A stretch of DNA of 64,000 nucleotides from Shewanella mesophila (GTDB lineage Bacteria > Pseudomonadota > Gammaproteobacteria > Enterobacterales > Shewanellaceae), in NCBI RefSeq assembly GCF_019457515.1, contig NZ_CP080421.1:3472001-3536000 (forward strand). The letters are read 5' to 3'. A program made the position numbers and the translations under genes. Positions 26,201 through 35,480 of this stretch are shown here, piece after piece; position 1 is the stretch's first letter, and every line of letters starts with the position of its first letter. The notes below the pieces were generated by a model that was not told the DNA's origin, ran no database searches, and was given only the letters and a program-made list of their open reading frames with translations.

Positions 26201-29200
26201 TGGATAGTAACAAAGGAATTATCGCTTGGTTTGCCCGTAACGGCGTGGCGGCAAACCTGCTAATGGTCATCTTGCTCGTTGGCGGACTATTTAGCACAGT
26301 ATTGATTAACAAAGAAGTTTTCCCCTCTTTTGAACTCAACTATTTGCAAATATCGGTTGCCTATCCCGGTGCCGCCCCCCAAGAGATTGAGGAAGGGATC
26401 AACATCAAGATAGAGGAGGCGATTCAAGATATTAGCGGTATAAAAAAGGTCACCTCGGTCGCGAGTGAAGGTTTCGGTAATGTCACCATTGAAGTTGAGG
26501 ATGGCTTCGATGCACAAGATATTCTCGATGAGGCTAAACTGCGAATCGATGCCATCGCCACCTTTCCAGAGAACATTGAAAAACCGAATATTTTCCGCCT
26601 GAAGCCAGAAAATAACGTTATCTGGGTGTCGGTCTATGGCGACATGGATCTGCATCAGATGAAAGAGTTGGCCAAATCGATACGCGAAGAGATAACCGCC
26701 CTCCCCGCAGTGACCCGAGCGCAAGTGACCGGGGTTCGTGATTATGAGATTAGTATCGAGCTTTCTGAGGATAAACTGCGCGAATATGGCTTAAGTTTCG
26801 CACAGGTCGCACAGGCGGTACGCAACTCCTCCATCGATCTACCTGGTGGCTCAATTAGAGCCGAAGATGGCGATATCCTGCTCAGAACCAAAGGCCAAGC
26901 CTATACAGGCGATGACTTTGCCCAAATCGTTGTCAGCACGCGTCGTGACGGGAGTCGCATCATGCTGCCACAGGTAGCAACGATTCGTGATGACTTTGAA
27001 GAGCGATTAGAGTACACCCGATTTAACGGTAAACCGGCAGCAATTATCGAGGTGCTTAGCGTCGATGATCAAAATGCCCTCGATATTTCATCTCAGGTAA
27101 AGAGCTATATCGAAGAGCGCCGTGCCACATTACCCGCCAATGCTGAGCTCGATACTTGGGGTGATTTAACTCACTACCTCAAAGGTCGTCTCAACATGAT
27201 GTTGTCGAACATGTTTTATGGCGCCCTGCTGGTATTTATCATATTAGCGCTATTCCTCGATTTAAAATTGGCGTTTTGGGTCATGATGGGATTACCCGTC
27301 TGTTTCCTTGGTGCTATGTTTATCATGCCACTAGAACCCTTCTCGCTATCGATTAACATGCTGACGTTGTTTGCCTTTATTTTGGTGCTCGGCATAGTGG
27401 TCGATGACGCCATTGTGATCGGTGAAAGTGCCTATACCGAGATAGAAAAACATGGCCACTCGCTAGAGAATGTTGTCAAAGGAGCGCAAAAAGTTGCAAT
27501 GCCCGCCACCTTTGGCGTACTGACCACCATAGCCGCCTTTATGCCAATGATCATGGTATCTGGCCCTATGGCCATTATCTGGAAGTCCATAGGTTTAGTG
27601 GTGATCCTCTGTTTAGCCTTCTCATTGGTGGAATCTAAGTTGATTTTGCCAGCCCATTTGGCGCACATCAAACCCAGACGCCCTAACCCTAACCCCAATA
27701 TGTTTGTGCGCTTTAAAACGGCGCTCAATAACAAGGTGCAGCATTTTATTCACCATAAATATCGGGTGTTTATCGAGCGTTGCATTCGTAATAGATACAA
27801 CGTTGTAGCGACCTTTGTTGGGGTGCTAATCCTGTCCATTGCCTTGGTAGCGAGTGGCAAAGTACGCTGGGTATTTTTCCCCGATATTCCGTCGGATTTT
27901 ATTCAGGTACGACTCGAAATGGATGTCGGTAGCTCCGAAGCCAATACCCTTAAGGTGGTCAAAGAGATTGAAAATGCCCTCTATACCATGAACGATAAAA
28001 TGGAAGATCAGTATGGTTACCCTGTCGTGAAGCACAGCTTCATCAACATGGGAGCCAGAACCTCAGCCTTTATTTTTGCGGAGCTTACCAAAGGTGAAGA
28101 CCGAGACGTCGATGGCGTAACCATTGCTGACGAGTGGCGTAAGGCGCTGCCTGAACTCATTTCTGTCAAGAAGCTTAATATCAATGCCAGCACCAACGAT
28201 GCCGGTGGGGATATTTCCTTTAGGTTAACCTCGAGCGATCTCGAGCAGCTCTCACTGGCGGCAAATGAACTTAAGCAAAAGTTGAGAACCTATGAGGGTA
28301 TCTACGACATCTCCGACAACTACTCATCGGGCAGTCATGAGATCCGCTTGGCGATTAAACCCGAAGCCGAAGCGCTAGGCTTAACCCTGTCAGATCTTGC
28401 GAGCCAAGTTCGCTATGGTTTCTATGGTTTTGAAGCCCAACGTATTTTGCGTAATAAAGAGGAAGTGAAGGTGATGGTGCGCTATCCATTGGAGCAGCGC
28501 CGAACCGTGGGTCATCTGGAGAATATGATGATCCGAACCCCTCAGGGGATCTCAGTTCCCTTCTCTACCGTGGCAAAAATTGAGTTAGGCGACTCTTACT
28601 CCTCTATCACTCGTGTCGATGGCAGGCGTGCCATTACTGTCATGGCTAATGCCAATAAAAACATCGTCGAACCATCGAAAGTTGTGGGTGAAATCCAGAA
28701 GGATTTTCTGCCCTACTTAGAAGGTAAATATCCACATATATCGAGTACCTTAGATGGCGGCAGCGCAGATGAACAAAGTGCGATGCTGGGCCTATTCCAA
28801 GGCTTCTTCTTCGCCATGTTTACCATCTATGCCTTAATGGCTGTTCCGCTAAAATCATACAGCCAGCCTTTGATCATCATGTCGGTGATCCCATTTGGTA
28901 TTATTGGTGCGTTGTTCGGTCATTTCATTCTCGGCCTGTCGATGAGTGTCTTGAGCCTTTGCGGAATAGTGGCGCTCGCAGGCGTTGTGGTGAATGACTC
29001 ACTTATCTTGGTCGATTTTGTGAACCGAGCCAGAAGCCAAGGCTTGCCGTTAGTCGATGCAGCCATAGATGCAGGATGCTATCGTTTTAGGGCAATTATC
29101 CTCACCTCTATGACCACCTTCGTGGGCCTAGTGCCGATTATTTTGGAGCGGAGTTTGCAGGCGCAGATCGTGATACCAATGGCCACCTCGTTGGCATTCG

Positions 29201-29337
29201 GTATTTTGTTCTCGACTGTGGTAACACTTATTTTGGTGCCAGTGCTCTATATTATCCTCGATGATATTAGGCGAACATCTCGCCGTTTCTATCACTGGTG
29301 GTGGCAACCAAAAACAGAGGATATTATCGAGCGCTAA
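26200..29337 (+). CDS. RND-family efflux pump, inner-membrane transporter
   Basis: 1045 aa, the normal length for AcrB-type RND proton antiporters. The N-terminal helix (NGVAANLLMVILLVGG), two large periplasmic porter domains and twelve membrane segments are present. The proton-relay acidic pair is in LGIVVDDAIVIGES of TM4, and the C-terminal half carries the matching GVVVNDSLILVDFVN. The adaptor gene overlaps it upstream. No TolC-like channel gene follows, so it probably uses an outer-membrane partner encoded elsewhere. A terminator follows at 29349. Confidence 0.92.
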   Translation: MDSNKGIIAWFARNGVAANLLMVILLVGGLFSTVLINKEVFPSFELNYLQISVAYPGAAPQEIEEGINIKIEEAIQDISGIKKVTSVASEGFGNVTIEVEDGFDAQDILDEAKLRIDAIATFPENIEKPNIFRLKPENNVIWVSVYGDMDLHQMKELAKSIREEITALPAVTRAQVTGVRDYEISIELSEDKLREYGLSFAQVAQAVRNSSIDLPGGSIRAEDGDILLRTKGQAYTGDDFAQIVVSTRRDGSRIMLPQVATIRDDFEERLEYTRFNGKPAAIIEVLSVDDQNALDISSQVKSYIEERRATLPANAELDTWGDLTHYLKGRLNMMLSNMFYGALLVFIILALFLDLKLAFWVMMGLPVCFLGAMFIMPLEPFSLSINMLTLFAFILVLGIVVDDAIVIGESAYTEIEKHGHSLENVVKGAQKVAMPATFGVLTTIAAFMPMIMVSGPMAIIWKSIGLVVILCLAFSLVESKLILPAHLAHIKPRRPNPNPNMFVRFKTALNNKVQHFIHHKYRVFIERCIRNRYNVVATFVGVLILSIALVASGKVRWVFFPDIPSDFIQVRLEMDVGSSEANTLKVVKEIENALYTMNDKMEDQYGYPVVKHSFINMGARTSAFIFAELTKGEDRDVDGVTIADEWRKALPELISVKKLNINASTNDAGGDISFRLTSSDLEQLSLAANELKQKLRTYEGIYDISDNYSSGSHEIRLAIKPEAEALGLTLSDLASQVRYGFYGFEAQRILRNKEEVKVMVRYPLEQRRTVGHLENMMIRTPQGISVPFSTVAKIELGDSYSSITRVDGRRAITVMANANKNIVEPSKVVGEIQKDFLPYLEGKYPHISSTLDGGSADEQSAMLGLFQGFFFAMFTIYALMAVPLKSYSQPLIIMSVIPFGIIGALFGHFILGLSMSVLSLCGIVALAGVVVNDSLILVDFVNRARSQGLPLVDAAIDAGCYRFRAIILTSMTTFVGLVPIILERSLQAQIVIPMATSLAFGILFSTVVTLILVPVLYIILDDIRRTSRRFYHWWWQPKTEDIIER

Positions 29338-29348
29338 GATAACGATAG

Positions 29349-29374
29349 AAAAGGGAGGCACAACCTCCCTTTTT
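29349..29374 (+). terminator. Terminator of the RND operon
   Basis: AAAAGGGAGG pairs with CCTCCCTTTT around five bases. Confidence 0.85.
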
Positions 29375-29444
29375 GATCTGTTCAACATTTTAAGCCATCG
29401 AAAGTCGCTAGAATATGACTTTGATACATAAGTTTAAGCAGATA

Positions 29445-30047
29445 ATGAGTCAATCCACCCTAGTCTACGACATCCGCAATAGTCGCTACCTCAATATTAC
29501 TGGCCGCTGCACCTTACGCTGCCAATTTTGCCCAAAACATAATGGCAGCAAACAGATCCATGAATACCAGTTGGCGTTAGACCACCAACCTAAGGCCGAT
29601 GAGATCATTCCATTGCTAGGTGATGTAACCCGGTTCGAGGAGTATGTGTTTTGCGGCTATGGGGAGCCCACTTTAAATCTCACCACCTTGATTGAAGTTG
29701 CGACAGAGATTAAACGTCAAGGCGGCAAAGTCAGAATCAACACCGATGGCTTAGGTAATCTATTTCATCGCCGCAACATCTTGCCTGAACTGGCGCCAGT
29801 GGTCGACGCCTTATCTATCTCGCTCAATGCCGATACAGAAGAGACCTATCTACGTCACTGCAAACCTAAATTAAAAGGCGCTTACCAAGCCGTAAATGAG
29901 TTTATAACACTGGCACCGGAGTATATTGACAAGGTACAAGTATCAGCCATTGACGGCTTGGAAGGAGTCGATATTGAACGCTGCGAAGCGATTGTCACTG
30001 CCGCCAAAGCCCAATTCAAACATCGCTATTTAGGGGTGATGGGATAA
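29445..30047 (+). CDS. TatD-linked radical SAM protein
   Basis: 200 aa from ATG 29445 (frame open from ATG 29415). The radical SAM [4Fe-4S] motif is C-x3-C-x2-C in RCTLRCQFCPK, preceded by RYLNITG. Further segments (FCGYGEPTLNLTTL, RINTDGLGN, VDALSISLNAD, AIDGLEGVDI, YLGVMG) match the short family usually annotated as TatD-linked radical SAM protein. The length (about 200 aa) fits that family, which is a reduced TIM barrel without a C-terminal extension. No tatD gene is adjacent here. Reaction and substrate are unknown for the family. Confidence 0.85.
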   Translation: MSQSTLVYDIRNSRYLNITGRCTLRCQFCPKHNGSKQIHEYQLALDHQPKADEIIPLLGDVTRFEEYVFCGYGEPTLNLTTLIEVATEIKRQGGKVRINTDGLGNLFHRRNILPELAPVVDALSISLNADTEETYLRHCKPKLKGAYQAVNEFITLAPEYIDKVQVSAIDGLEGVDIERCEAIVTAAKAQFKHRYLGVMG

Positions 30048-30146
30048 AGGGGCGAGCAGAGCGTTAGCAAGATGTAAGTGACTGTGTTAAGCCGATAGAA
30101 TCATGCTAACATAGCCGCAAAAGAACTCGGACAAATACCACTTTCG

Positions 30147-32363
30147 ATGCTGACGCAAAAAACTTCACTTCTGATCACAGGCCAAGGTTTACACTGGTCA
30201 ACGCAACGTATTTTTTCTGTGGCAACACAGATCATTATTTTGCTTATCAGCGTGATCTTACTAACCAATGTGATCATTACACTCGGTGAGCGTCGTCTTC
30301 AGGAAGATTGGGCAACTCAGCGATATAGTGAGTTACAGTCTGTAGGCACCTTAATTACCGATAAGGTCTCGTTCCAGCAGTTTCGAACGCAGATGTTTGC
30401 CAACGCTGAATTATTAAAGCGCTATCTAACGATTCCCAGCGAAGTCCGTCAGAGAAAGCTGCAACAAAATTGGGCTGTCATGACCCGCAACATTCCAGGA
30501 TTGCTGGATATTGCGCTGTTTGATCCTCAAGGTAAATTTAAGTTCTCGACCACCAATAATTTTAGCCGAGAATCGCTGCCCGCTTCGCTGCTAGAAGGAG
30601 CTCGCAATATGGGGGGGACAGAGGTTTATACCTCGCCACTAGAATTTACCCCGATCAATGGCAAACTTGAGCCCTATCTTTATCAATTGGCCTGGTTAGA
30701 AAACCCTAACCAAACCGTGCGCGGCTATTTGGTGACCTACCAATCGATGACTCGTATGCTAAAGAGTATCAAGCCAGCCTATTCCAGTGCCGAATCACCA
30801 CTTATGATGCTAGATACCCAAGGTCTGCTATACGCTGGAGCCGAGAACAAACCTAACATCAATCGTATTCCAGAGACCATGGGAGGCAGCCTACGTCAGA
30901 CCTATCCTGCGTTATGGCGTAAGATGTCAAACAGTAACTTCGGGCAGTTTCATGGCGATGATGCCACCTTTGTTTATTTAAAGGTTGAGCTAACCACTCA
31001 GTATGAAACGCGCAGAGAATATTATTTAGTGTCCTATGTCCGTAATGACGCTATTGCCGAAAATTTCTCAGAGTGGCGCAATATTCTAATCGCTGGTGCT
31101 GTGGTATTAACCCTACTCGCATTGGCGCTTATCTTACTGATCCACTCCTATCGTATTGGTCAACGTTCAAGAGCCTTTAGCATCGATTTAGCCAATAGAT
31201 TATTTTATCAAGATATCGGCTGCGTCATCGTTAATGACAACAATCGCGTCGTGACCGCTAATGAAAAAGCCGCGCAATTACTAGCGATACCACTAGATGA
31301 GTTGTCAGACCGTAACCTGCAACGCATTTTACAACTAGAAAATGAGCAGTATGCAGAGATCCTTACTCAGTTAGAAAAAGAGAAAAAATGGCATGACGTA
31401 ATCGACTTTGAAGAGCTTTGCGGTTGTACGTTAGCCGTGACCATAAGTTGTGCGATTCGCTCAGCAAAAAAAGACCGTTATTTGTTGGTGACCTTTGAAG
31501 ATGTCACCCAGCTCAAGCAAGCCCAGCAACAGGCTCACCTGAACCAATTACTTAATGATAATGCGGTTGCCTGCGCATTAGTAAAAGCAAATGCTGAACT
31601 TGAGTTAGCCAACGATGCCTTTATGGAGCTGGTTTCCATCCACGACATAGACAATAAAAACCTAACCGAATTACTTAATAATGACCTCGATGCTCAATGG
31701 CCACGCATCACCCAGCAGCTATTACTGCAAAGCACCTGGAAGGGACAAATACTCTGTGATCCTAATGGTCATGAGAACACCTGTCTGCAAGCGACCCTTA
31801 AAGGGCACTTAGATGCGGCAGGCGAAATTGAACATATCGTCTGTACGCTAGAAAAAGCGCAGAAGAGAGCATTACTGCAAGATAGAGGGGACTTTATTCC
31901 CCATAGAAGTACTATCTTAGTCAACCTGCGTGATTTAGATGACTACTTTAACTCCTTAGATACGGTGAGCCGCAATAACTCAAGCCTACTGCTGATCGAC
32001 ATTACCGCCGAAAGCATGCTGAGCCACATGAGTGACATAGGTCAGCTGGAGAGCCGTCAGCGGGAAGTCGAGATCCACATTCTCAAATCACTTCCGATAC
32101 GCTATCAAATGTCTCATTGGCAATTAGGCAAATTGATTGTGATCTTACCTAACACCCATTCAGATGACGCTCACCATTATGCGGTAACCACACTTTCGAG
32201 TTTAAATGAAATAGGCCTAGGCACAGGGATCTGTATGGGGGTTGCCAGTTATCAGCCCGAGCAAAACCTAGAACAATACCTTATCAATGCTGAGGTGGCG
32301 CTCAAACGTGCCAAACAGATAGGGGAACAAAATATCTGTCAGGCGTTTACCCGTAACAATTAA
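30147..32363 (+). CDS. Membrane sensor with PAS-like region and degenerate GGDEF domain
   Basis: 738 aa. The first membrane helix (about residues 25-45) and the second (about 311-331, AGAVVLTLLALALILLIH) flank a periplasmic sensing domain of about 265 residues. A PAS-like domain follows (about 345-455, CVIVNDNNRVVTANEKAA), then a second PAS-like stretch (about 465-580). The C-terminal 150 residues fold like a GGDEF domain (LLLIDITAESML at its start, LGTGICMGVASYQP and LINAEVALKRAKQIG at its end), but the signature position reads WQLGKLIVILP. The GGDEF residues are therefore lost and cyclase activity is unlikely. The signal sensed is unknown. Confidence 0.8.
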   Translation: MLTQKTSLLITGQGLHWSTQRIFSVATQIIILLISVILLTNVIITLGERRLQEDWATQRYSELQSVGTLITDKVSFQQFRTQMFANAELLKRYLTIPSEVRQRKLQQNWAVMTRNIPGLLDIALFDPQGKFKFSTTNNFSRESLPASLLEGARNMGGTEVYTSPLEFTPINGKLEPYLYQLAWLENPNQTVRGYLVTYQSMTRMLKSIKPAYSSAESPLMMLDTQGLLYAGAENKPNINRIPETMGGSLRQTYPALWRKMSNSNFGQFHGDDATFVYLKVELTTQYETRREYYLVSYVRNDAIAENFSEWRNILIAGAVVLTLLALALILLIHSYRIGQRSRAFSIDLANRLFYQDIGCVIVNDNNRVVTANEKAAQLLAIPLDELSDRNLQRILQLENEQYAEILTQLEKEKKWHDVIDFEELCGCTLAVTISCAIRSAKKDRYLLVTFEDVTQLKQAQQQAHLNQLLNDNAVACALVKANAELELANDAFMELVSIHDIDNKNLTELLNNDLDAQWPRITQQLLLQSTWKGQILCDPNGHENTCLQATLKGHLDAAGEIEHIVCTLEKAQKRALLQDRGDFIPHRSTILVNLRDLDDYFNSLDTVSRNNSSLLLIDITAESMLSHMSDIGQLESRQREVEIHILKSLPIRYQMSHWQLGKLIVILPNTHSDDAHHYAVTTLSSLNEIGLGTGICMGVASYQPEQNLEQYLINAEVALKRAKQIGEQNICQAFTRNN

Positions 32364-32382
32364 CCTCAGGTTATCTCTTCGC

Positions 32383-32406
32383 AAAGGCGCCCACAGGCGC
32401 CTTTTT
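32383..32406 (+). terminator. Terminator of the membrane sensor gene
   Basis: AAAGGCGCC pairs with GGCGCCTTT, followed by T residues. Confidence 0.88.
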
Positions 32407-32429
32407 ATCCTCTCTATATTATTGATTTA

Positions 32430-33180
32430 GCCGTATTTGGTGTGAATTCAGAGTTAAAAGCTAACGTGCTTTTGCCCCAAAGTTTGTTACCTTCGAATGA
32501 AGGTTTGACATTTTTTGGATTAGCCTTAGTTGCGTTTGGCTGCATCTAATTTGTTAAGTGTGTTTGAAGGTCATACCTTCAATGGGAGTTAATTGCCTGC
32601 GGCAGGCTCATGTGCAGATACTGCTTCGGGACGCTTTGCGCCATCCTTGGCCGCTTAACGAAAACATCTGACCTACATGGAAGTAGGGAATGCCACAAAA
32701 TGTCGGGAACATTTTCGGCCATGATTTCGATACCCTCAGCTGCATCTACACTAGGTTATTTTCTCTCTTCGATTTTGCTTCATTTGGTGTGAGTGGCGAG
32801 TAAAAAGCTAACGTGCTTTTGCCCCAAAGTGTGCTGGTCTTGGAATGAAGAACGATGACATTTGTTTGAGTAGCGGCTGGCTGTATTTTCATTTATTGAA
32901 AGTGTTTGAAGGTCGAACCTTCACTGTTATTAATCGCCTGTCCGGCGAGGAATGTGCAAGCACTCTTTTGGCTCGCCACGAGCACTTCCATGTGGGCTCT
33001 GCGAAATCATCTGACCTCCAAGGACGGAGGGAATGCCGGAAAATGTCTGGAACATTTTCGGCCATGATTTCGAAGGCCAAAACCGCGCTTACACTGGGTC
33101 ATTTTATCTCTTCGATTTGACAGTGTTTGGTGTGACTTGAGAATTAAAAGCTAAGAAGCTTTGCCCCAATTCCGTGTTTC
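32430..33180 (+). repeat. Left cluster of long intergenic repeats, direct orientation
   Basis: Three copies of the anchor 'GTTAAAAGCTAACGTGCTTTTGCCCCAA' (shown in part: AAAGCTAACGTGCTTTTG) occur with TTTGCCCCAA at 32471, 32818 and 33160, a period of about 345 bp. Between anchors lie shared blocks: GTGTTTGAAGGTC..ACCTTCA, ACATCTGACC, GGAACATTTTCGGCCATGAT, and TCTCTTCGATTT. The third copy is only the end of a unit. Short open frames here (32610-32792, 32845-33120) follow the repeat and are not credible genes. The same family occurs reversed at 35.6-36.4 kb. Confidence 0.85.
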
Positions 33181-33335
33181 GACTCGTTATCTCAATCGAA
33201 AATTCCTACTTTTGTGCCATACAAAATCTCATCCATTTACCTAGTGTTTGGCCTTACCAGAAATCGGCTAATAATGTATGGGTATACAGTCGTATTTAAA
33301 TTTAGATTTTTTGGTATAAATTTTAGACAAAATCA

Positions 33336-33548
33336 GTGCGCACTAATTCCATTCGCAATAAATAAAATCCCATAAAATCAATTAACTATGGTGACAGATT
33401 TTTAGTTAATAGGTTTGGAAAACACGCATGCGCGTTTTTCCTGATGGATTACTTATATGAAAAGCGGCAGAATGCTGATAAGTTCATTACATACAGATAG
33501 TTAACTGTGCGCGTTTTCACTGGTCCAACGAGGTAAACGCGCATGCGC
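33336..33548. promoter_or_regulatory. Cluster of GC-rich palindromes upstream of the HTH gene end
   Basis: GTGCGCAC (33336), a hairpin GGAAAACACGCATGCGCG.. (33417-33441), GTGCGCG (33507) and GCGCATGCGC (33539-33548) recur in an otherwise AT-rich stretch. TGCGCACTAAT occurs twice. Their role is unknown; they might be protein-binding sites. Confidence 0.4.
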
Positions 33549-33574
33549 ACTAATAAAATGTTATGTGTGCTCGA

Positions 33575-33958
33575 TTATCCAAACTTTTTTAACACTCCAG
33601 AGATTGCAGCTTGGCTAACACCAAACATCTGGGATAGTTGAGTTTGTGTATAATTGCCAGTTTTATAGTAATGATATATCTGTGTTTTTTCAGACTCGGT
33701 GAGCTGTCCTCGCTTTACACCTTGGGACTCATTGTAGCGTGCAATATCAGCTTCAAGATCCTTGATTTGATTCATCATATCGCTGAGCTTTTTTTGCTCA
33801 TCAAAAAACTCCTGCTGTGTGATTGTTCCTGCCATGCATCTCATGTTTAAGTTATTGAAATGCACGTTGTAAAAATTTTGTAGCTCTAAAAGTGCAGTTT
33901 GCAAGGAGCGGAGGCTGGATTGTGAGTATTCGCAGCGTTGGTTGTATACGTAATTCAT
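33575..33958 (-). CDS. Small helix-turn-helix protein
   Basis: 127 aa. The N-terminal two thirds look like coiled helices (LRSLQTALLELQNFYNVHF, FDEQKKLSDMMNQIKDLEAD). The C-terminal 45 residues are a helix-turn-helix: LTESEKTQIYHYYKTGNY, then TQLSQMFGVSQAAISGVLKK, like the DNA-binding end of resolvases and small regulators. It is divergent from the 111 aa gene at 34017 and may regulate it, or it may be the outermost gene of the cassette block. No attC site lies between the two. Base composition is lower in GC than the core genes. Confidence 0.65.
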   Translation of the reverse strand: MNYVYNQRCEYSQSSLRSLQTALLELQNFYNVHFNNLNMRCMAGTITQQEFFDEQKKLSDMMNQIKDLEADIARYNESQGVKRGQLTESEKTQIYHYYKTGNYTQTQLSQMFGVSQAAISGVLKKFG

Positions 33959-34016
33959 TATGTTATAAAACTTATATTATTAGTGTTGAATATGATTATA
34001 AGTTTGTATAAGCTTG

Positions 34017-34352
34017 ATGGCAAGTGTTGACCAATCCGGGGCATCACTAGCAGAAGGGGTAGGTAAGATGAGTAAATTGATTGATGCAGGTAAGGAAGTG
34101 CTCGGTACTGGACGTGAAGCCAAAGAAAACTTCAATTATGATCAACTAGTAAAAAAGTATGATAAGCATACAGCGGATATGCTCATTTCTAAACAGTTAG
34201 AGGCTGGCGATATTACTCTTGGTGAGTTTGATACCTACAAAAAAGTTCGCCGTTTTGTCCATAATGGCGGGTTGAATGTAGCAAAAGCCGTTGACGAAGC
34301 AGAAAAGGATGCTGCTTCAACGTCAGAGATCCAAGAAATCTTAGCTTGTTAA
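34017..34352 (+). CDS. Cassette-borne hypothetical protein, 111 aa
   Basis: Starts at ATG 34017 (a TTG one codon earlier is also possible). The product is soluble, helical and highly charged: Lys/Glu-rich with GKMSKLIDAGKEVLGTG, LVKKYDKHTADMLISKQ, and FDTYKKVRRF. No family recognised. It ends 42 bp before the first attC site, so it is the gene of the first recognisable cassette. A weak ribosome binding site suggests low translation or dependence on outside promoters. Confidence 0.6.
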   Translation: MASVDQSGASLAEGVGKMSKLIDAGKEVLGTGREAKENFNYDQLVKKYDKHTADMLISKQLEAGDITLGEFDTYKKVRRFVHNGGLNVAKAVDEAEKDAASTSEIQEILAC

Positions 34353-34394
34353 ACTTATATGGGGCTGGACAATCCCATGTTCCATTTATAACAC

Positions 34395-34509
34395 ATAACA
34401 AACCAATGCACAGCGACCCAAACCGCTGCGTCGCTTTTGGTACTGCCGCAAGCGGCATCTTACACCAAAATCGCCCCATCAGTTTGGTCGCGTGATTGGG
34501 GCGTTATAA
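34395..34509 (+). repeat. attC recombination site 1
   Basis: The ends form the imperfect inverted repeat expected of attC: ATAACAAACCAATGCAC on the left against GCGTGATTGGGGCGTTAT on the right, with mismatched AAAC/GGGC spacers and unpaired bases. Recombination would occur at G^TT, 34503/34504. Internal smaller stems fill the centre. Confidence 0.8.
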
Positions 34510-34515
34510 CTCACT

Positions 34516-34809
34516 ATGAAATTACACATAACTTTATTTATTTTAGCAACATTGGGATGTTCTTTTGGTTCATACTTTTTGGGATATAAAGTTGGTGCCG
34601 AAGACGGGGCTAAGTATACAGTTCAGACGTTTGCCAGTGACTCAATATCTCAAATGAACAAACACACACTAATTTTGGAAGCTTTTAAGCAGGAACGGTT
34701 GGACTTAGCTAGGGAAGCTGTTGAGTTACTTGTCAAAAATGATAATGAACACAGGAAAAACATTGAGTCAATCGTAGCTAAGGAGTCATTTGACTTTTGC
34801 AAGTTATAA
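34516..34809 (+). CDS. Cassette-borne small membrane-anchored protein, 97 aa
   Basis: ATG 34516 lies only 13 bp after the cassette boundary, and the TAA stop is inside the left arm of the next attC, the tight packing typical of cassettes. An N-terminal hydrophobic helix (LFILATLGCSFGSYFLGYKVG) anchors the protein, followed by a helical, charged body of about 65 residues (ILEAFKQERLDLAREAVELL). Cys15 is not in a convincing lipobox. No family recognised. Confidence 0.65.
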   Translation: MKLHITLFILATLGCSFGSYFLGYKVGAEDGAKYTVQTFASDSISQMNKHTLILEAFKQERLDLAREAVELLVKNDNEHRKNIESIVAKESFDFCKL

Positions 34810-34904
34810 CAAGCTGCTAAATCCAGATTCACCAAGGCTGTCATGCCATTTGCTGAGCAAATCGCCCGCCAGCACTTGGTTAACTTATTAGCAGGGCGTT
34901 AGTG
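34804..34904 (+). repeat. attC recombination site 2
   Basis: TTATAACAAGCTGCTAA on the left pairs with TTAGCAGGGCGTTAGTG on the right: TAAC-AAG-CTGCTAA against TTAGCAG-GGC-GTTA. Boxes, spacers and spacing match attC. The crossover G^TT is at 34898/34899. Confidence 0.85.
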
Positions 34905-34919
34905 TTCAAGGAGTGAATT

Positions 34920-35480
34920 TTGGCGACAAGTTTTATAAGCGAGCATTCAGCTGAATTTGTATTGGTTCCGATCATGAAAGCCCTCTTGGAGGAGAGGTTT
35001 TCAATTGTTGTACCAATTTTTCCTTGGCTATCACGAGAGTTTGGAAATCAGGCAAAAAGCTCGCACGGATTCTCAGGGTTTCATGTCTTAGCTCTCTTTC
35101 CCAGAAGACCAAAGGTCTCTGATGAAGGCGATGTTCTCGTAACAATAAATGGCGAACTATCCGTATACAAAGAAATTGCTCTGAAACATGGAATAACGGT
35201 TCTTGCTGGATGCCCTAATGCTACCAACCTCCGGGAATTGGCGACTTGCGATGAGTGTGCATGGATAGATATAGATGGTTATTACGATTACTTGGAAAAT
35301 ATTAATTGTCTAGGTGGTAAGCGATTAACTGATAAAGATGTTATTGCTTGTGTATCAAGGGGAGAAGTCCATACCATGGAGAGTCTTGAGGAGTTTATCC
35401 GGGAAACTCGTTATGTGTTGCCGGCTGGTTTCTTTGGTATGCGATATAAACCAATATATTTTTTGGTGGAAGAACACTAA
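34920..35480 (+). CDS. Cassette-borne hypothetical protein, 186 aa
   Basis: Begins at TTG 34920 with AAGGAG 8 nt upstream, 21 bp after the cassette boundary, and its stop codon lies within the third attC. The product is soluble, with hydrophobic core strands (FVLVPIMKALLEERFSIVVP, GDVLVTINGELSVYKEIALKHGI in part) and an acidic WIDIDGYYDYLENINC segment. It contains four Cys near the middle (GCPNAT, CDEC, NCLGG). No family recognised; defence or stress roles are common among cassette genes, but nothing here shows one. Confidence 0.7.
   Translation: MATSFISEHSAEFVLVPIMKALLEERFSIVVPIFPWLSREFGNQAKSSHGFSGFHVLALFPRRPKVSDEGDVLVTINGELSVYKEIALKHGITVLAGCPNATNLRELATCDECAWIDIDGYYDYLENINCLGGKRLTDKDVIACVSRGEVHTMESLEEFIRETRYVLPAGFFGMRYKPIYFLVEEH

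Noticed and set aside
32610..33120. Two open frames inside the left repeat cluster, sharing a KMSGTFSAMIS segment
   Set aside because: The shared peptide comes from the repeated DNA block itself. Neither frame has a ribosome binding site, and both end with the repeat unit.
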